NCBI GenBank assembly: GCA_900767695.1
Contig: CAAGAC010000127.1
Location: 1 to 16,395 of the forward strand
From: an uncultured Succinivibrio sp.
GTDB taxonomy: Bacteria; Pseudomonadota; Gammaproteobacteria; Enterobacterales; Succinivibrionaceae
Length of the DNA: 16,395 nt
Direction of reading: 5' to 3'
Position numbers and translations under genes: made by a program. The notes below the pieces were generated by a model that did no database searches, was not told the origin of the DNA, and was given only the letters and a program-made list of their open reading frames with translations. Positions 1-6,612 of the stretch are shown here, piece by piece (the first letter of the stretch is position 1; each line of letters begins with the position of its first letter).

Positions 1-500
1 CCCTCTCCATCCCCTCCTCGACGACGGTCGTGAACGTGCAGGGCGACGAGCCCCTCATCGATCCCGGCCACATCACCCAGGTCGCATCGCTGCTTGAGAG
101 CTCGGGGGCGGACATGGCGACCCTCTGCGCCAGGATCACCGATCCTAAGGACGTCTTCGATCCCAACTGCGTCAAGGTCGTGACGGACTGCAAGGGCATG
201 GCCCTCTACTTCAGCCGCGCGCCCATCCCCTACGAGCGCGGCAACTTCGACACGATCCCGCAGAAGCTCAACTACGATCACTTCCACCACATCGGGATCT
301 ACGCCTACAAGGCGGGCCTGGTGCTCGACTACACCTCAAGGCCCCAGCCTCCCATCGAGAAGTGCGAGTCGCTGGAGCAGCTGAGGCTCATGCACTTTGG
401 CTTCAAGATAGCAGTCGGCGTCACCGGCAACCCTCCCGAGGCGGGAGTAGACACCAGGGCCGATCTCGAGCGCGTGAACCGCATTCTCGGGCAACGCTGA
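1..500 (+). CDS. kdsB: 3-deoxy-manno-octulosonate cytidylyltransferase (CMP-KDO synthetase), 3' part
   Basis: The enzyme activates KDO with CTP to give CMP-KDO in the cytoplasm, the donor for the inner core of lipopolysaccharide. The first full codon in frame is at 3 and about 165 residues are visible; the N-terminal third, with the CTP-binding start of the fold, lies outside the window (E. coli KdsB is about 248 residues). Visible family blocks, in order, are VNVQGDEPLI, YFSRAPIPYER, HHIGIYAYKAG and the C-terminal GVDTRADLERV. The GTG at 30 is an internal valine of the first block, not a start. The stop at 498-500 is followed 13 bases later by a long hairpin. Which genes precede it cannot be seen. 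The family call is firm because all C-terminal signature blocks are present in the right order. Confidence 0.95.
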   Translation, partial: LSIPSSTTVVNVQGDEPLIDPGHITQVASLLESSGADMATLCARITDPKDVFDPNCVKVVTDCKGMALYFSRAPIPYERGNFDTIPQKLNYDHFHHIGIYAYKAGLVLDYTSRPQPPIEKCESLEQLRLMHFGFKIAVGVTGNPPEAGVDTRADLERVNRILGQR

Positions 501-513
501 CAAGGCTCGAATG

Positions 514-547
514 AAAGGAGGGGCGGCCATCTGGCCGCCCCTCCTTT
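514..547. terminator. Bidirectional terminator hairpin between convergent genes
   Basis: A perfect 16-bp inverted repeat (514-529 with 532-547) is separated by only two bases, so the actual loop would be about four bases. The stem is very GC-rich in the middle and has AAAGG/CCTTT at its base, giving short U runs in either direction but no long U tract. It lies between the 3' ends of kdsB (+) and the diguanylate cyclase gene (-), where a shared terminator is expected. The symmetry is seen in the sequence; termination is inferred. Confidence 0.8.
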
Positions 548-582
548 CCACCCAGTCAATCCAGTCCTTTCAACAACCGTTT

Positions 583-3006
583 TCAGGCTGCCGGGGGATC
601 CAACGGCGGATCCTCCCGGGGCGGCTCCCCTGGCTTGCGCGAGCGCGGGTTCCTGCCGTTTTCGAAGCGCACGCTCTCGTTCTGCACCTGGCCGCAGCTC
701 ACGCAGATCCCGTTGCCTCCGGCCTGCTTGACCTTGTAGAGCGACTCGTCGGCCTTCTTGAAGAGGGCCTCGTAGTCCACTCCGTCCGCAGGCCTCACCG
801 CAACGCCTATCGAGGTGGTCACGCGCTCGACGCCCTGATCTGCGAGGATCCCGCGGATCTTGACCTTGATCTTGGCGGCGGCGTGGTAGATGGCCTGGCG
901 GTTCATGACGTGCTGGGTGAAGACGATGAACTCGTCGCCGCCGAACCTGCCGATGGTGTCCTCGGGGTTGAAGACGGTGCGCAGCACGTCGGCCGCGCGC
1001 TGGAGCGCCAGATCGCCGGCCTGGTGGCCCTTGGTGTCGTTGATCTCCTTGAAGAGATCCATGTCGAGGATGAAGAAGGCGTCCACCTGCTTTGCCGCCG
1101 AGCGCCCCGAGGAGAGCCTGCGCCCGACCTCGTAGGAGATCCCGCGCTTGTTCAAAAGCCCGGTGAGCATGTCCTTGACCGCCTCGAGCCTGTAGGAGTC
1201 GCGTGCGGCGCGCAGATCGTGGGTCTCGGTGAACAGGCGGCGCAGCTCGTCGTTCTTGGCCTTGAGCACGTCGTTCTGGCGCTTCTGGCTGCGGTTCGAG
1301 CGCCAGGTGAACACGGCGGTGCCGGCGATGGTCAGCACGATGAGGATCGCCGCGATGGCCGAGATGGCGTGCCTGGTGAGGAAGTACTTGAAGGAGCTGT
1401 CATCCTTCACGTAGGAGATTTCGCGGTGGTAGAGATCGTCCTGGTTTATCTTGCGGATGGCGACGTCGAGGGTGTCGCGGTACATCCTTGCGTCCTGCCC
1501 GGAGATGAAGAGCCTAAGAGGGACCTCGTAGTCGAGGTGGCTCGCGCTCAGGGGCTCGGGGTAGTCGGTCAGGAGCGAGTACTCGCGCAGGTAGGCGCGC
1601 GGCAGCAGCGCCGCGTCGACGTCGCCGTCGCAGACCGCGCGCAGGCAGGCGCGCTCGGAGGAGTAGGAGGTCACCTTCCACAGGGGATTGGTCTTTGCGA
1701 TGTAGTCGGCCAGATCGTGGAAGTAGCGCGGCACCGTGATCTTCGGGAAGCGGGGGAGATCGTGGCCGTTGACCGCGACCAGCGTGAAGTTCTCGTTGTA
1801 GACGGCCGCGGTGACGTAGGTCGAGGGCGGCAGCGAGGAGATGTCCGTGAGCACGTTGATGGTGACGGTCGGGCGCTTCTTGGAGATCGCGGCTATCTCG
1901 ACGTAGCCGTCGGCGTTCTCGGGCTCGAACTTGATGCCCGAGGCGACGCGCAGCGCGCGGAAGATGTCCACGAGGATCCCGCCGTACCTGCCGTCCTTGT
2001 TGAATGAGAATGGCTCGCCCGAGCGCGGCAGCAGCGCCGCCAGGGGCCTGGCCCTGCGGATGAACTTGTTCTGCTCCTCGCTGTAGTGGGTGGCGTTGAG
2101 CAATGCCTCGTCGATGTAGCGGGAGACGAGCCAGGTCACGAACTTGGGGTTGGCGCGCGAGATGTTGAACACGGCCGCGCTCACGGTGTCGGTGATCATC
2201 TGGCGCTCCTTGAGCGCGATGAGAGAGGAGGGCACGGCGGTGATGGTGTCGATGCGGCGCGAGAAGAATGGCACGACGTGGGTGCCGTCGTCGATGATTG
2301 CTCCGGCCTGGCCGCTGCGCATCGCGGCGATGAGCGACTCGTAGTCGGGGTAGGGCACCAGCTCGAAGGTCCAGCCGTTGGAGTCGCGGTAGTGCGCAAG
2401 CTCGGCGCCGATGTTCGGATCGTTGTTGACGTAGCCGACCTTGAGCCTTGCGAAGGTCGAGGCGTCGTAGATGTTGATGTCCTGGCGCGAGGCGAGCGAG
2501 TAGAGGCCGAGCATGTTGTAGCATAGGTCTCCGGTGGTGGCGGAGTACTGCTCGAGATCGCGCGCGGAGGGAACGAGGGGCCCAAGCAGGTCTATTTGGC
2601 CTGCCTTGAGCATCGCGATGCCGTCGTCGCGGCTTACCGGCACGAAGTTGTAGCTCCATCCGGTGGTGCGGGAGATCTCGGTGAGGAACTCGCGCAGGTA
2701 GCCTTCAAGCGGGTGGCGCTGCTTGGCGTCCACCGTGCCCGCGGTGTTGATGACGCCGATGTTGACCTTCTGGGTGCGCATCAGGCTCTCCTTCATTGAC
2801 GCGTTCCAGTTGAGATCGGTCATGAAGGATTCAGTCTGCGGCTGCTCGTCGCCCTGGGGGGATTTTACGGCGTCAAGAGGCGCCTGCGGGGCGGACGCGG
2901 CGGCGTCCTCCGGGGCGTCCGCCGCGCCCGAGGGAAGCGCGCAGAACAGCATCAGCGCGGCGATCGCCGCGCAGGCTGCCCTGCATGCCTTTCCAATGAC
3001 GCGCAT
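583..3006 (-). CDS. Membrane diguanylate cyclase with tandem periplasmic SBP_bac_3-like sensor domains
   Basis: This predicted inner-membrane sensor (807 residues) makes cyclic di-GMP from GTP in response to a periplasmic ligand. Domains in order: signal peptide (1-30, AALMLFCALPSGAADA); a first solute-binding-protein-like domain (about 81-300); a second (about 320-530); a membrane segment (about 548-568, ISAIAAILIVL); a charged linker, probably helical (570-610); and a GGDEF domain (about 611-770) with intact RFGGDEF (GGDEF at 689-693) and metal-site block LDMDLFKEIND. The inhibitory-site position (normally RxxD, five residues before GGDEF) reads NPED, so product inhibition may be lost. The C-terminus is a proline-rich tail after a CVSC motif. 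I chose the ATG at 3006 because GGGGAG sits about 8 bases before it and the signal peptide starts there; an in-frame ATG at 3072 would add 22 residues without a good ribosome-binding site. The ligand cannot be read from the sequence; amino acids are the usual ligands of this fold. Confidence 0.9.
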   Translation of the reverse strand: MRVIGKACRAACAAIAALMLFCALPSGAADAPEDAAASAPQAPLDAVKSPQGDEQPQTESFMTDLNWNASMKESLMRTQKVNIGVINTAGTVDAKQRHPLEGYLREFLTEISRTTGWSYNFVPVSRDDGIAMLKAGQIDLLGPLVPSARDLEQYSATTGDLCYNMLGLYSLASRQDINIYDASTFARLKVGYVNNDPNIGAELAHYRDSNGWTFELVPYPDYESLIAAMRSGQAGAIIDDGTHVVPFFSRRIDTITAVPSSLIALKERQMITDTVSAAVFNISRANPKFVTWLVSRYIDEALLNATHYSEEQNKFIRRARPLAALLPRSGEPFSFNKDGRYGGILVDIFRALRVASGIKFEPENADGYVEIAAISKKRPTVTINVLTDISSLPPSTYVTAAVYNENFTLVAVNGHDLPRFPKITVPRYFHDLADYIAKTNPLWKVTSYSSERACLRAVCDGDVDAALLPRAYLREYSLLTDYPEPLSASHLDYEVPLRLFISGQDARMYRDTLDVAIRKINQDDLYHREISYVKDDSSFKYFLTRHAISAIAAILIVLTIAGTAVFTWRSNRSQKRQNDVLKAKNDELRRLFTETHDLRAARDSYRLEAVKDMLTGLLNKRGISYEVGRRLSSGRSAAKQVDAFFILDMDLFKEINDTKGHQAGDLALQRAADVLRTVFNPEDTIGRFGGDEFIVFTQHVMNRQAIYHAAAKIKVKIRGILADQGVERVTTSIGVAVRPADGVDYEALFKKADESLYKVKQAGGNGICVSCGQVQNESVRFENGRNPRSRKPGEPPREDPPLDPPAA

Positions 3007-3092
3007 GATGAGTCTCCCCGCTTCCGGCACCCCGGCCTTGGCCGTCCAGTCGGCCTTATTTTTGCTATCCATCAGGCGCCGTTTGGTTTAAG

Positions 3093-3120
3093 GATATAGG
3101 CGAACGCGTGCTACTGGAAA
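3093..3120 (-). promoter_or_regulatory. Candidate sigma-70 promoter of the diguanylate cyclase gene
   Basis: Read on the minus strand, TTTCCA (3115-3120) and TATATC (3093-3098) are spaced by 16 bases, each matching 4 of 6 consensus positions. Directly upstream lies an A-rich stretch (AAAAAGCTAAAAAAA on the minus strand, about 3124-3138), the position and composition of an UP element. Transcription would start near 3086, giving an 80-base leader to the chosen start at 3006. The boxes are weak individually; the A-tract is the main support. Confidence 0.4.
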
Positions 3121-3182
3121 TGCATTTTTTTAGCTTTTTGATGCAGGGCTCGTTTTCATGCGCCGGAATGCCGCGCAATCGC

Positions 3183-3211
3183 TTGAAATCACCCAATGCG
3201 GGCGCAATAAT
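3183..3211 (+). promoter_or_regulatory. Sigma-70 promoter of the thi operon
   Basis: TTGAAA (3183-3188) and AATAAT (3206-3211) each match 5 of 6 consensus positions and are separated by the optimal 17 bases. The expected start, about seven bases after the -10 box, is near 3218, just at the first base of riboswitch stem P1 (3219). This fit between promoter and aptamer makes it the best promoter candidate in the window. Confidence 0.75.
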
Positions 3212-3218
3212 GGAGTCG

Positions 3219-3304
3219 CTTGTCGGAGTGCCGAAAGGCTGAGACCGCCCTTGGGGCGGAATCCGCACTGACCTGATCAGGACAATACCTGCGAAGGCAA
3301 CAAG
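3219..3304 (+). promoter_or_regulatory. TPP riboswitch aptamer (THI element)
   Basis: The conserved THI-box elements appear in order: TCGGAGTGCC (3223-3232), AAGGCTGAGA (3235-3244), a variable P3 stem CCGCCC/GGGCGG (3245-3250 with 3254-3259), then ACCTGATCAGGACAATACC and TGCGAAGG. Stem P1 closes the element with CTTGT (3219-3223) and ACAAG (3300-3304). The family binds thiamin pyrophosphate and turns down thiamin genes. Position directly before thiC and the six-gene thi operon agrees fully. The aptamer call is firm; exact ends are set by P1. Confidence 0.95.
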
Positions 3305-3305
3305 G

Positions 3306-3382
3306 TTCCGGCATGCCCGCGCGCGCAAGCGCCAGATGGAAAAGCACCAGCAACCAAGCTGAACATAGGAGCATCCGGAATG
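3306..3382 (+). promoter_or_regulatory. Predicted riboswitch expression platform covering the thiC ribosome-binding region
   Basis: TTCCGG (3306-3311) plus ATGC (3313-3316) can pair with GCAT (3371-3374) plus CCGGAA (3375-3380), a 10-bp helix with a single bulged C at 3312. The 3' strand begins at the last G of the Shine-Dalgarno AGGAG (3367-3371) and includes the A of the thiC start codon. CC at 3317-3318 could further pair with GG at 3368-3369. The helix starts two bases after P1, so it could stack on the ligand-bound aptamer. In the unbound state TGCCG of the aptamer (3229-3233) could instead pair with CGGCA (3309-3313). No hairpin with a U tract is seen, so translational control is favoured over termination. 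Pairing is seen; function is inferred. Confidence 0.55.
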
Positions 3383-4960
3383 GCATCCCAGGACAGCGCC
3401 GCCCAGAACGGGCAGGCCGCAATGAGGCCCTCCAGGGCCTACACCCCCGACATCCGCAAAGTGCGGATCCCCACCTCGCGCGAGGGCATCAGCGTGCCCT
3501 TCAAGGAGCTGTGCCTGTCAAACGGCGAGCGCATCCTCGTGCAGGATACGAGCGGCCCCGGAACTGGCGCCAACCTGCCGCGCGCAAGGGAGTCCTGGGG
3601 CTCCTCAAAAGGCGGCAGGGCCGTCAAGACCCAGCTTGAGTTCGCCCGCGAGGGCCATGTCACCGCCGAGATGGAATACGCCGCGGTGCGCGAGTCGATG
3701 GCCTCGGGCGAGGGCATGGCCTTCACCCCCGAGAAGGTGATGGAGGAGATCGCCGCCGGCCGCGCCGCGCTTCCTGCCAACGCAAGCCACCCCGAGTCCG
3801 AGCCGATGCTCATCGGCAGCGCCTTCTGCGTCAAGGTCAACGCCAACATCGGCGCATCCTCGCTCTCCTCGGGTCCCGAGGAGGAGATCAGGAAGCTCGA
3901 GCTCTCGCTCAGGTACGGCGCCGACACCGTGATGGATCTCTCAACCGGCATCCCCGATCTCGGAGGACTGCGCAACGCGATGCTGCGCCGCTCGCCGGTG
4001 CCGATGGGCACCGTGCCGGTCTACGAGGCGCTCGACCGCGCCAACGGACGGGCCGAGGACCTCACCTGGGATCTCTTCAAGAAGACCATCGAGGATCAGG
4101 CAGCCCAGGGCGTCGACTACTTCACCATCCACGCAGGCCTCACGCAGGACCTGCTCCCCCATGCCGCCGCGCGCGCGCTCGGCATCGTCTCAAGGGGCGG
4201 CTCGCTCATGGCCGCGGCCATGATGAAAAGCGGCAGCGAGAACATGGCCTGGGAGCACTTTGACGAGATCCTTGAGATCTGCCACGACTACGACATCGCC
4301 CTCTCGCTTGGCGACGGGCTGAGGCCCGGCTGCATCGCCGACGCCTGCGACAAAGCCCAGTACGGCGAGCTTGAGAACATCGGAAAGCTCATAGAGCGCT
4401 GCCGCGACGCCGGCGTGCAGTCCTTCGTCGAGGGCCCCGGCCACGTGCCGATGGACCGCATCGAGGAGAACCAGCGCCTCGAGGAGAAGTGGTGCCACGG
4501 AGCCCCGTTCTATACCCTGGGCCCCCTGGTCTCCGACATCGCCCCGGGCTTTGACCACGTGACCTCGGCAATAGGCGGCGCGCGCATCGCCGAGTGCGGC
4601 ACCTCGATGCTCTGCTACGTGACTCCGGCAGAGCATCTGGCGCTGCCCGAGGAGGAGGACGTCAAGCAGGGGCTGCTCGTGTTCAAGCTCGCGGCCCACG
4701 CCGCGGATCTCGCCCGCCACCTGCCCGGCGCCCGCAAGCGCGACGACGCGATGGCCCGCGCCCGCGCCGAGTTCCGCTGGTTCGACCAGTTCACGCTCAG
4801 CCTCGATCCGATGCACGCCTACGAGGTCTGGTCCTCGAAGATGCCCGATGACTGCGGCCACACCCCGGCCTTCTGCTCGATGTGCGGCCCGCGCTTCTGC
4901 CCGATAAGGCTCAACCGCGCGCTCGTCAAGCGCTATGGTGGCGGCGCGGACAAGGCATGA
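3380..4960 (+). CDS. thiC: Phosphomethylpyrimidine synthase ThiC
   Basis: A radical-SAM enzyme that rearranges 5-aminoimidazole ribotide into HMP phosphate, the pyrimidine half of thiamin, in the cytoplasm. Of 526 residues, the family core is complete: SHPESEPM, VKVNANIG, GADTVMDLSTG, SPVPMGTVPVY, DYFTIHAG, GIVSRGGS, SLGDGLRPG, EGPGHVPM, APFYTLGPL, MLCYVTPAEHL and EDVKQGL, and near the C-terminus the Fe-S cluster motif CSMCGPRFC (C499, C502, C507). E. coli ThiC is about 631 residues; the difference is at the N-terminus and between VPFKE and DTSGP, so this is a compact form. The start at 3380 is preceded by AGGAG with 8-base spacing. First gene of the operon, under the TPP riboswitch; 62 bases separate it from the next gene. 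Confidence 0.97.
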   Translation: MASQDSAAQNGQAAMRPSRAYTPDIRKVRIPTSREGISVPFKELCLSNGERILVQDTSGPGTGANLPRARESWGSSKGGRAVKTQLEFAREGHVTAEMEYAAVRESMASGEGMAFTPEKVMEEIAAGRAALPANASHPESEPMLIGSAFCVKVNANIGASSLSSGPEEEIRKLELSLRYGADTVMDLSTGIPDLGGLRNAMLRRSPVPMGTVPVYEALDRANGRAEDLTWDLFKKTIEDQAAQGVDYFTIHAGLTQDLLPHAAARALGIVSRGGSLMAAAMMKSGSENMAWEHFDEILEICHDYDIALSLGDGLRPGCIADACDKAQYGELENIGKLIERCRDAGVQSFVEGPGHVPMDRIEENQRLEEKWCHGAPFYTLGPLVSDIAPGFDHVTSAIGGARIAECGTSMLCYVTPAEHLALPEEEDVKQGLLVFKLAAHAADLARHLPGARKRDDAMARARAEFRWFDQFTLSLDPMHAYEVWSSKMPDDCGHTPAFCSMCGPRFCPIRLNRALVKRYGGGADKA

Positions 4961-4993
4961 CCTAAGCCCAGGAAAAGGACAGCAGACAGACAG

Positions 4994-5010
4994 CTGCGCA
5001 CAAGGCGCAG
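4994..5010 (+). other. Small hairpin just before the thiDE ribosome-binding site
   Basis: CTGCGC (4994-4999) pairs with GCGCAG (5005-5010) around a five-base loop, and the purine-rich ribosome-binding site GGAGAGGAGAGG starts at the next base (5011). It lies in the only sizeable gap of the thi operon (62 bases). It could stabilise or process the mRNA between cistrons or tune translation of thiDE. It has no U tract, so it is not a good terminator. Confidence 0.35.
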
Positions 5011-5022
5011 GGAGAGGAGAGG

Positions 5023-6612
5023 ATGGCCGAGAAGTCATACACATTCAAAAGCGACGGGGTCGTGACCCAGGAAGAGCTCGACGCGCTTGCGGATCCCAAT
5101 CCGCGCCGCCCGCCGGTGCTTGCCATCGCGGCAAGCGACTCGGGCGGCGGGGCCGGGATCACCGCCGACTGCATCACCATCCACGACTGCGGGGCCTGGC
5201 CGCTGCCAGCTCTGACCGCCGCGACCGCCCAGTCATTAAGGCGCGTGGCCGCAGTCGACGCGCTCGGCACCGACGCCTTCGGCGAGTCGCTCAGGCTCGC
5301 CTGCAGCGACTGGCCGGCGCCCAGGGCCGTGAAGGTTGGCTTCATAAGCTCCGACGAGATCCTCAGGATCACCCTCGCCGCCCTGGAAGGCCCGCTCAAG
5401 GGCGCGGCCGTGGTCTGGGACCCGGTGCTCACCGCGACCTCCGGGCGCATGAAGAGCGCCGATCTCAGGTCGCAGCTCAAGCGCATCCTCAAGGCGTCCA
5501 CGGTCTTCACGCCAAACCTCGACGAGGCGCTGGAGCTTGCAGGCTGGGATTTGGCGCGCTACGGCATCGAGGGCCCGCAGGCCCTGGGGCAGGAGTTCCT
5601 CGCCATGGGCGCGAAGGCCGTGATCATCAAGGGCGGGCATGATCTCAGCGCCCCGCGCGCGGTGGACACCTTCGTGTCCGAGAGCCTCTGCTTCTCGATG
5701 GAGCTGCCCAAGCTCAAGGGCCGCGGCGCCCACGGCGGCGGCTGCGCGCTCTCCTCGGCGCTAGCGGCCTTCCTCGCGCAGGGCTACGCGCTCGAGGACG
5801 CGGCGGTGCTAGCCAAGGCCTACGTCTACGAGGGGATCTCGAAGCCTGGGATCGAGGCGGGCTCCGGCCGTCCGCCCGTGGGGCACCACGGGCTTCCGGT
5901 GAGGCTCGAGTACGTCCCGTCGGTCCACGAGACCGGCTTCCCGCGCTTTGCTGGCCCCTTCCGCCGCTGCCCGCTCTCCCTTGGCGCCTACCCGGTGGTG
6001 GACAGCCCCGAGTGGATCGCGCGCTGCATGCGCGCCGGGGCCAGGACCGTGCAGCTTAGGATCAAGGAAGGGCCGCAGGACGCGATCCTCGAGAAGATCC
6101 GCCAGGCCGTGAGGATCTGCCGCGAGGGGCATGCGAGGCTCTTCGTGGACGACTGGTACGAGCTTGCCATTGAGGCCGGCGCCTACGGCGTGCACCTTGG
6201 AATGGAGGATCTGCGCACTGCCGATCTCGAGCTCATCCGCCGCGCGGGCCTCAGGCTCGGGGTCTCGACCCACGGGGTCTACGAGCTTGTGAAGGCCATG
6301 CAGCTCAACCCATCCTACATCGCGCTCGGGCACATCTTCCCGACCAACACCAAGAGCATGCCCTCGAACCCGCAGGGCGTAGTCAGGATGCGCCGCCAGA
6401 TGGCCATGGTGGGCAACAGCTTCCCGCTCACCTGCATAGGCGGGATCAACGAGTCAAACGCCGGCGCCGTCATCGGCACCGGGATCCGGTCGGTCGCCCT
6501 GGTGACCGCCATTACCAAAAGCCCCGATCCCGACGGCGCGCTCAAGCGCTGGATAGGGAGGATCGGGAACGGCGGGGAAGAGATCCCCAGAGGAGACAGT
6601 CATGCGCTATGA
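5023..6612 (+). CDS. thiDE: Bifunctional HMP/HMP-P kinase and thiamin-phosphate synthase (ThiD-ThiE fusion)
   Basis: The 529-residue cytoplasmic protein joins two consecutive steps. The ThiD domain (about 30-290) phosphorylates HMP-P to HMP-PP, and the ThiE domain (about 318-510) condenses HMP-PP with thiazole phosphate to thiamin phosphate. ThiD signs: AIAASDSGGGAGI substrate loop near the start, VWDPVL, TPNLDEA, and anion-hole motif HGGGCALSS with catalytic C241 (usual form HGTGC, so one Thr is Gly). ThiE signs: YPVVD, QLRIKE (344-349), DDWYELAIEAGAYGVHLG (from 376), GVSTH, GHIFPTNTKSM (436-446) and CIGGI. An N-terminal tail of about 28 residues precedes ThiD and has no obvious role. The start has a purine-rich ribosome-binding site (5011-5022). 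The 3' end overlaps thiF by 11 bases, suggesting translational coupling. Both active sites look complete. Confidence 0.95.
   Translation: MAEKSYTFKSDGVVTQEELDALADPNPRRPPVLAIAASDSGGGAGITADCITIHDCGAWPLPALTAATAQSLRRVAAVDALGTDAFGESLRLACSDWPAPRAVKVGFISSDEILRITLAALEGPLKGAAVVWDPVLTATSGRMKSADLRSQLKRILKASTVFTPNLDEALELAGWDLARYGIEGPQALGQEFLAMGAKAVIIKGGHDLSAPRAVDTFVSESLCFSMELPKLKGRGAHGGGCALSSALAAFLAQGYALEDAAVLAKAYVYEGISKPGIEAGSGRPPVGHHGLPVRLEYVPSVHETGFPRFAGPFRRCPLSLGAYPVVDSPEWIARCMRAGARTVQLRIKEGPQDAILEKIRQAVRICREGHARLFVDDWYELAIEAGAYGVHLGMEDLRTADLELIRRAGLRLGVSTHGVYELVKAMQLNPSYIALGHIFPTNTKSMPSNPQGVVRMRRQMAMVGNSFPLTCIGGINESNAGAVIGTGIRSVALVTAITKSPDPDGALKRWIGRIGNGGEEIPRGDSHAL

Larger units (their letters stand above)
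3007..3379. other. Divergent intergenic region between the diguanylate cyclase and the thi operon
   Basis: This 373-base stretch contains no convincing gene; short open frames in it lack family resemblance and cross the riboswitch. It holds, from left to right, a candidate leftward promoter with A-tracts behind it (3093-3140), a candidate rightward promoter (3183-3211), the TPP aptamer (3219-3304) and the thiC leader (3305-3379). It is clearly more AT-rich around 3115-3140 than the surrounding genes. TGCAT (3121-3125) and ATGCA (3141-3145) flank the A/T tract, which may simply reflect promoter architecture. Confidence 0.7.

Noticed and set aside
511..2007. Open frame of 498 codons on the plus strand, opposite the diguanylate cyclase
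   Set aside because: It is antisense to a well-supported gene, low in complexity and rich in Val, Gly, Arg and Asp, with no recognisable domain; typical of high-GC shadow frames.
3007..3072. Upstream in-frame start (ATG at 3072) for the diguanylate cyclase
   Set aside because: It would put 22 charged residues before a clear signal peptide and has no good ribosome-binding site, unlike the ATG at 3006.
3313..3639. Short open frame across the thiC leader and 5' end
   Set aside because: It overlaps thiC in another frame, has no ribosome-binding site and no resemblance to a known leader peptide.
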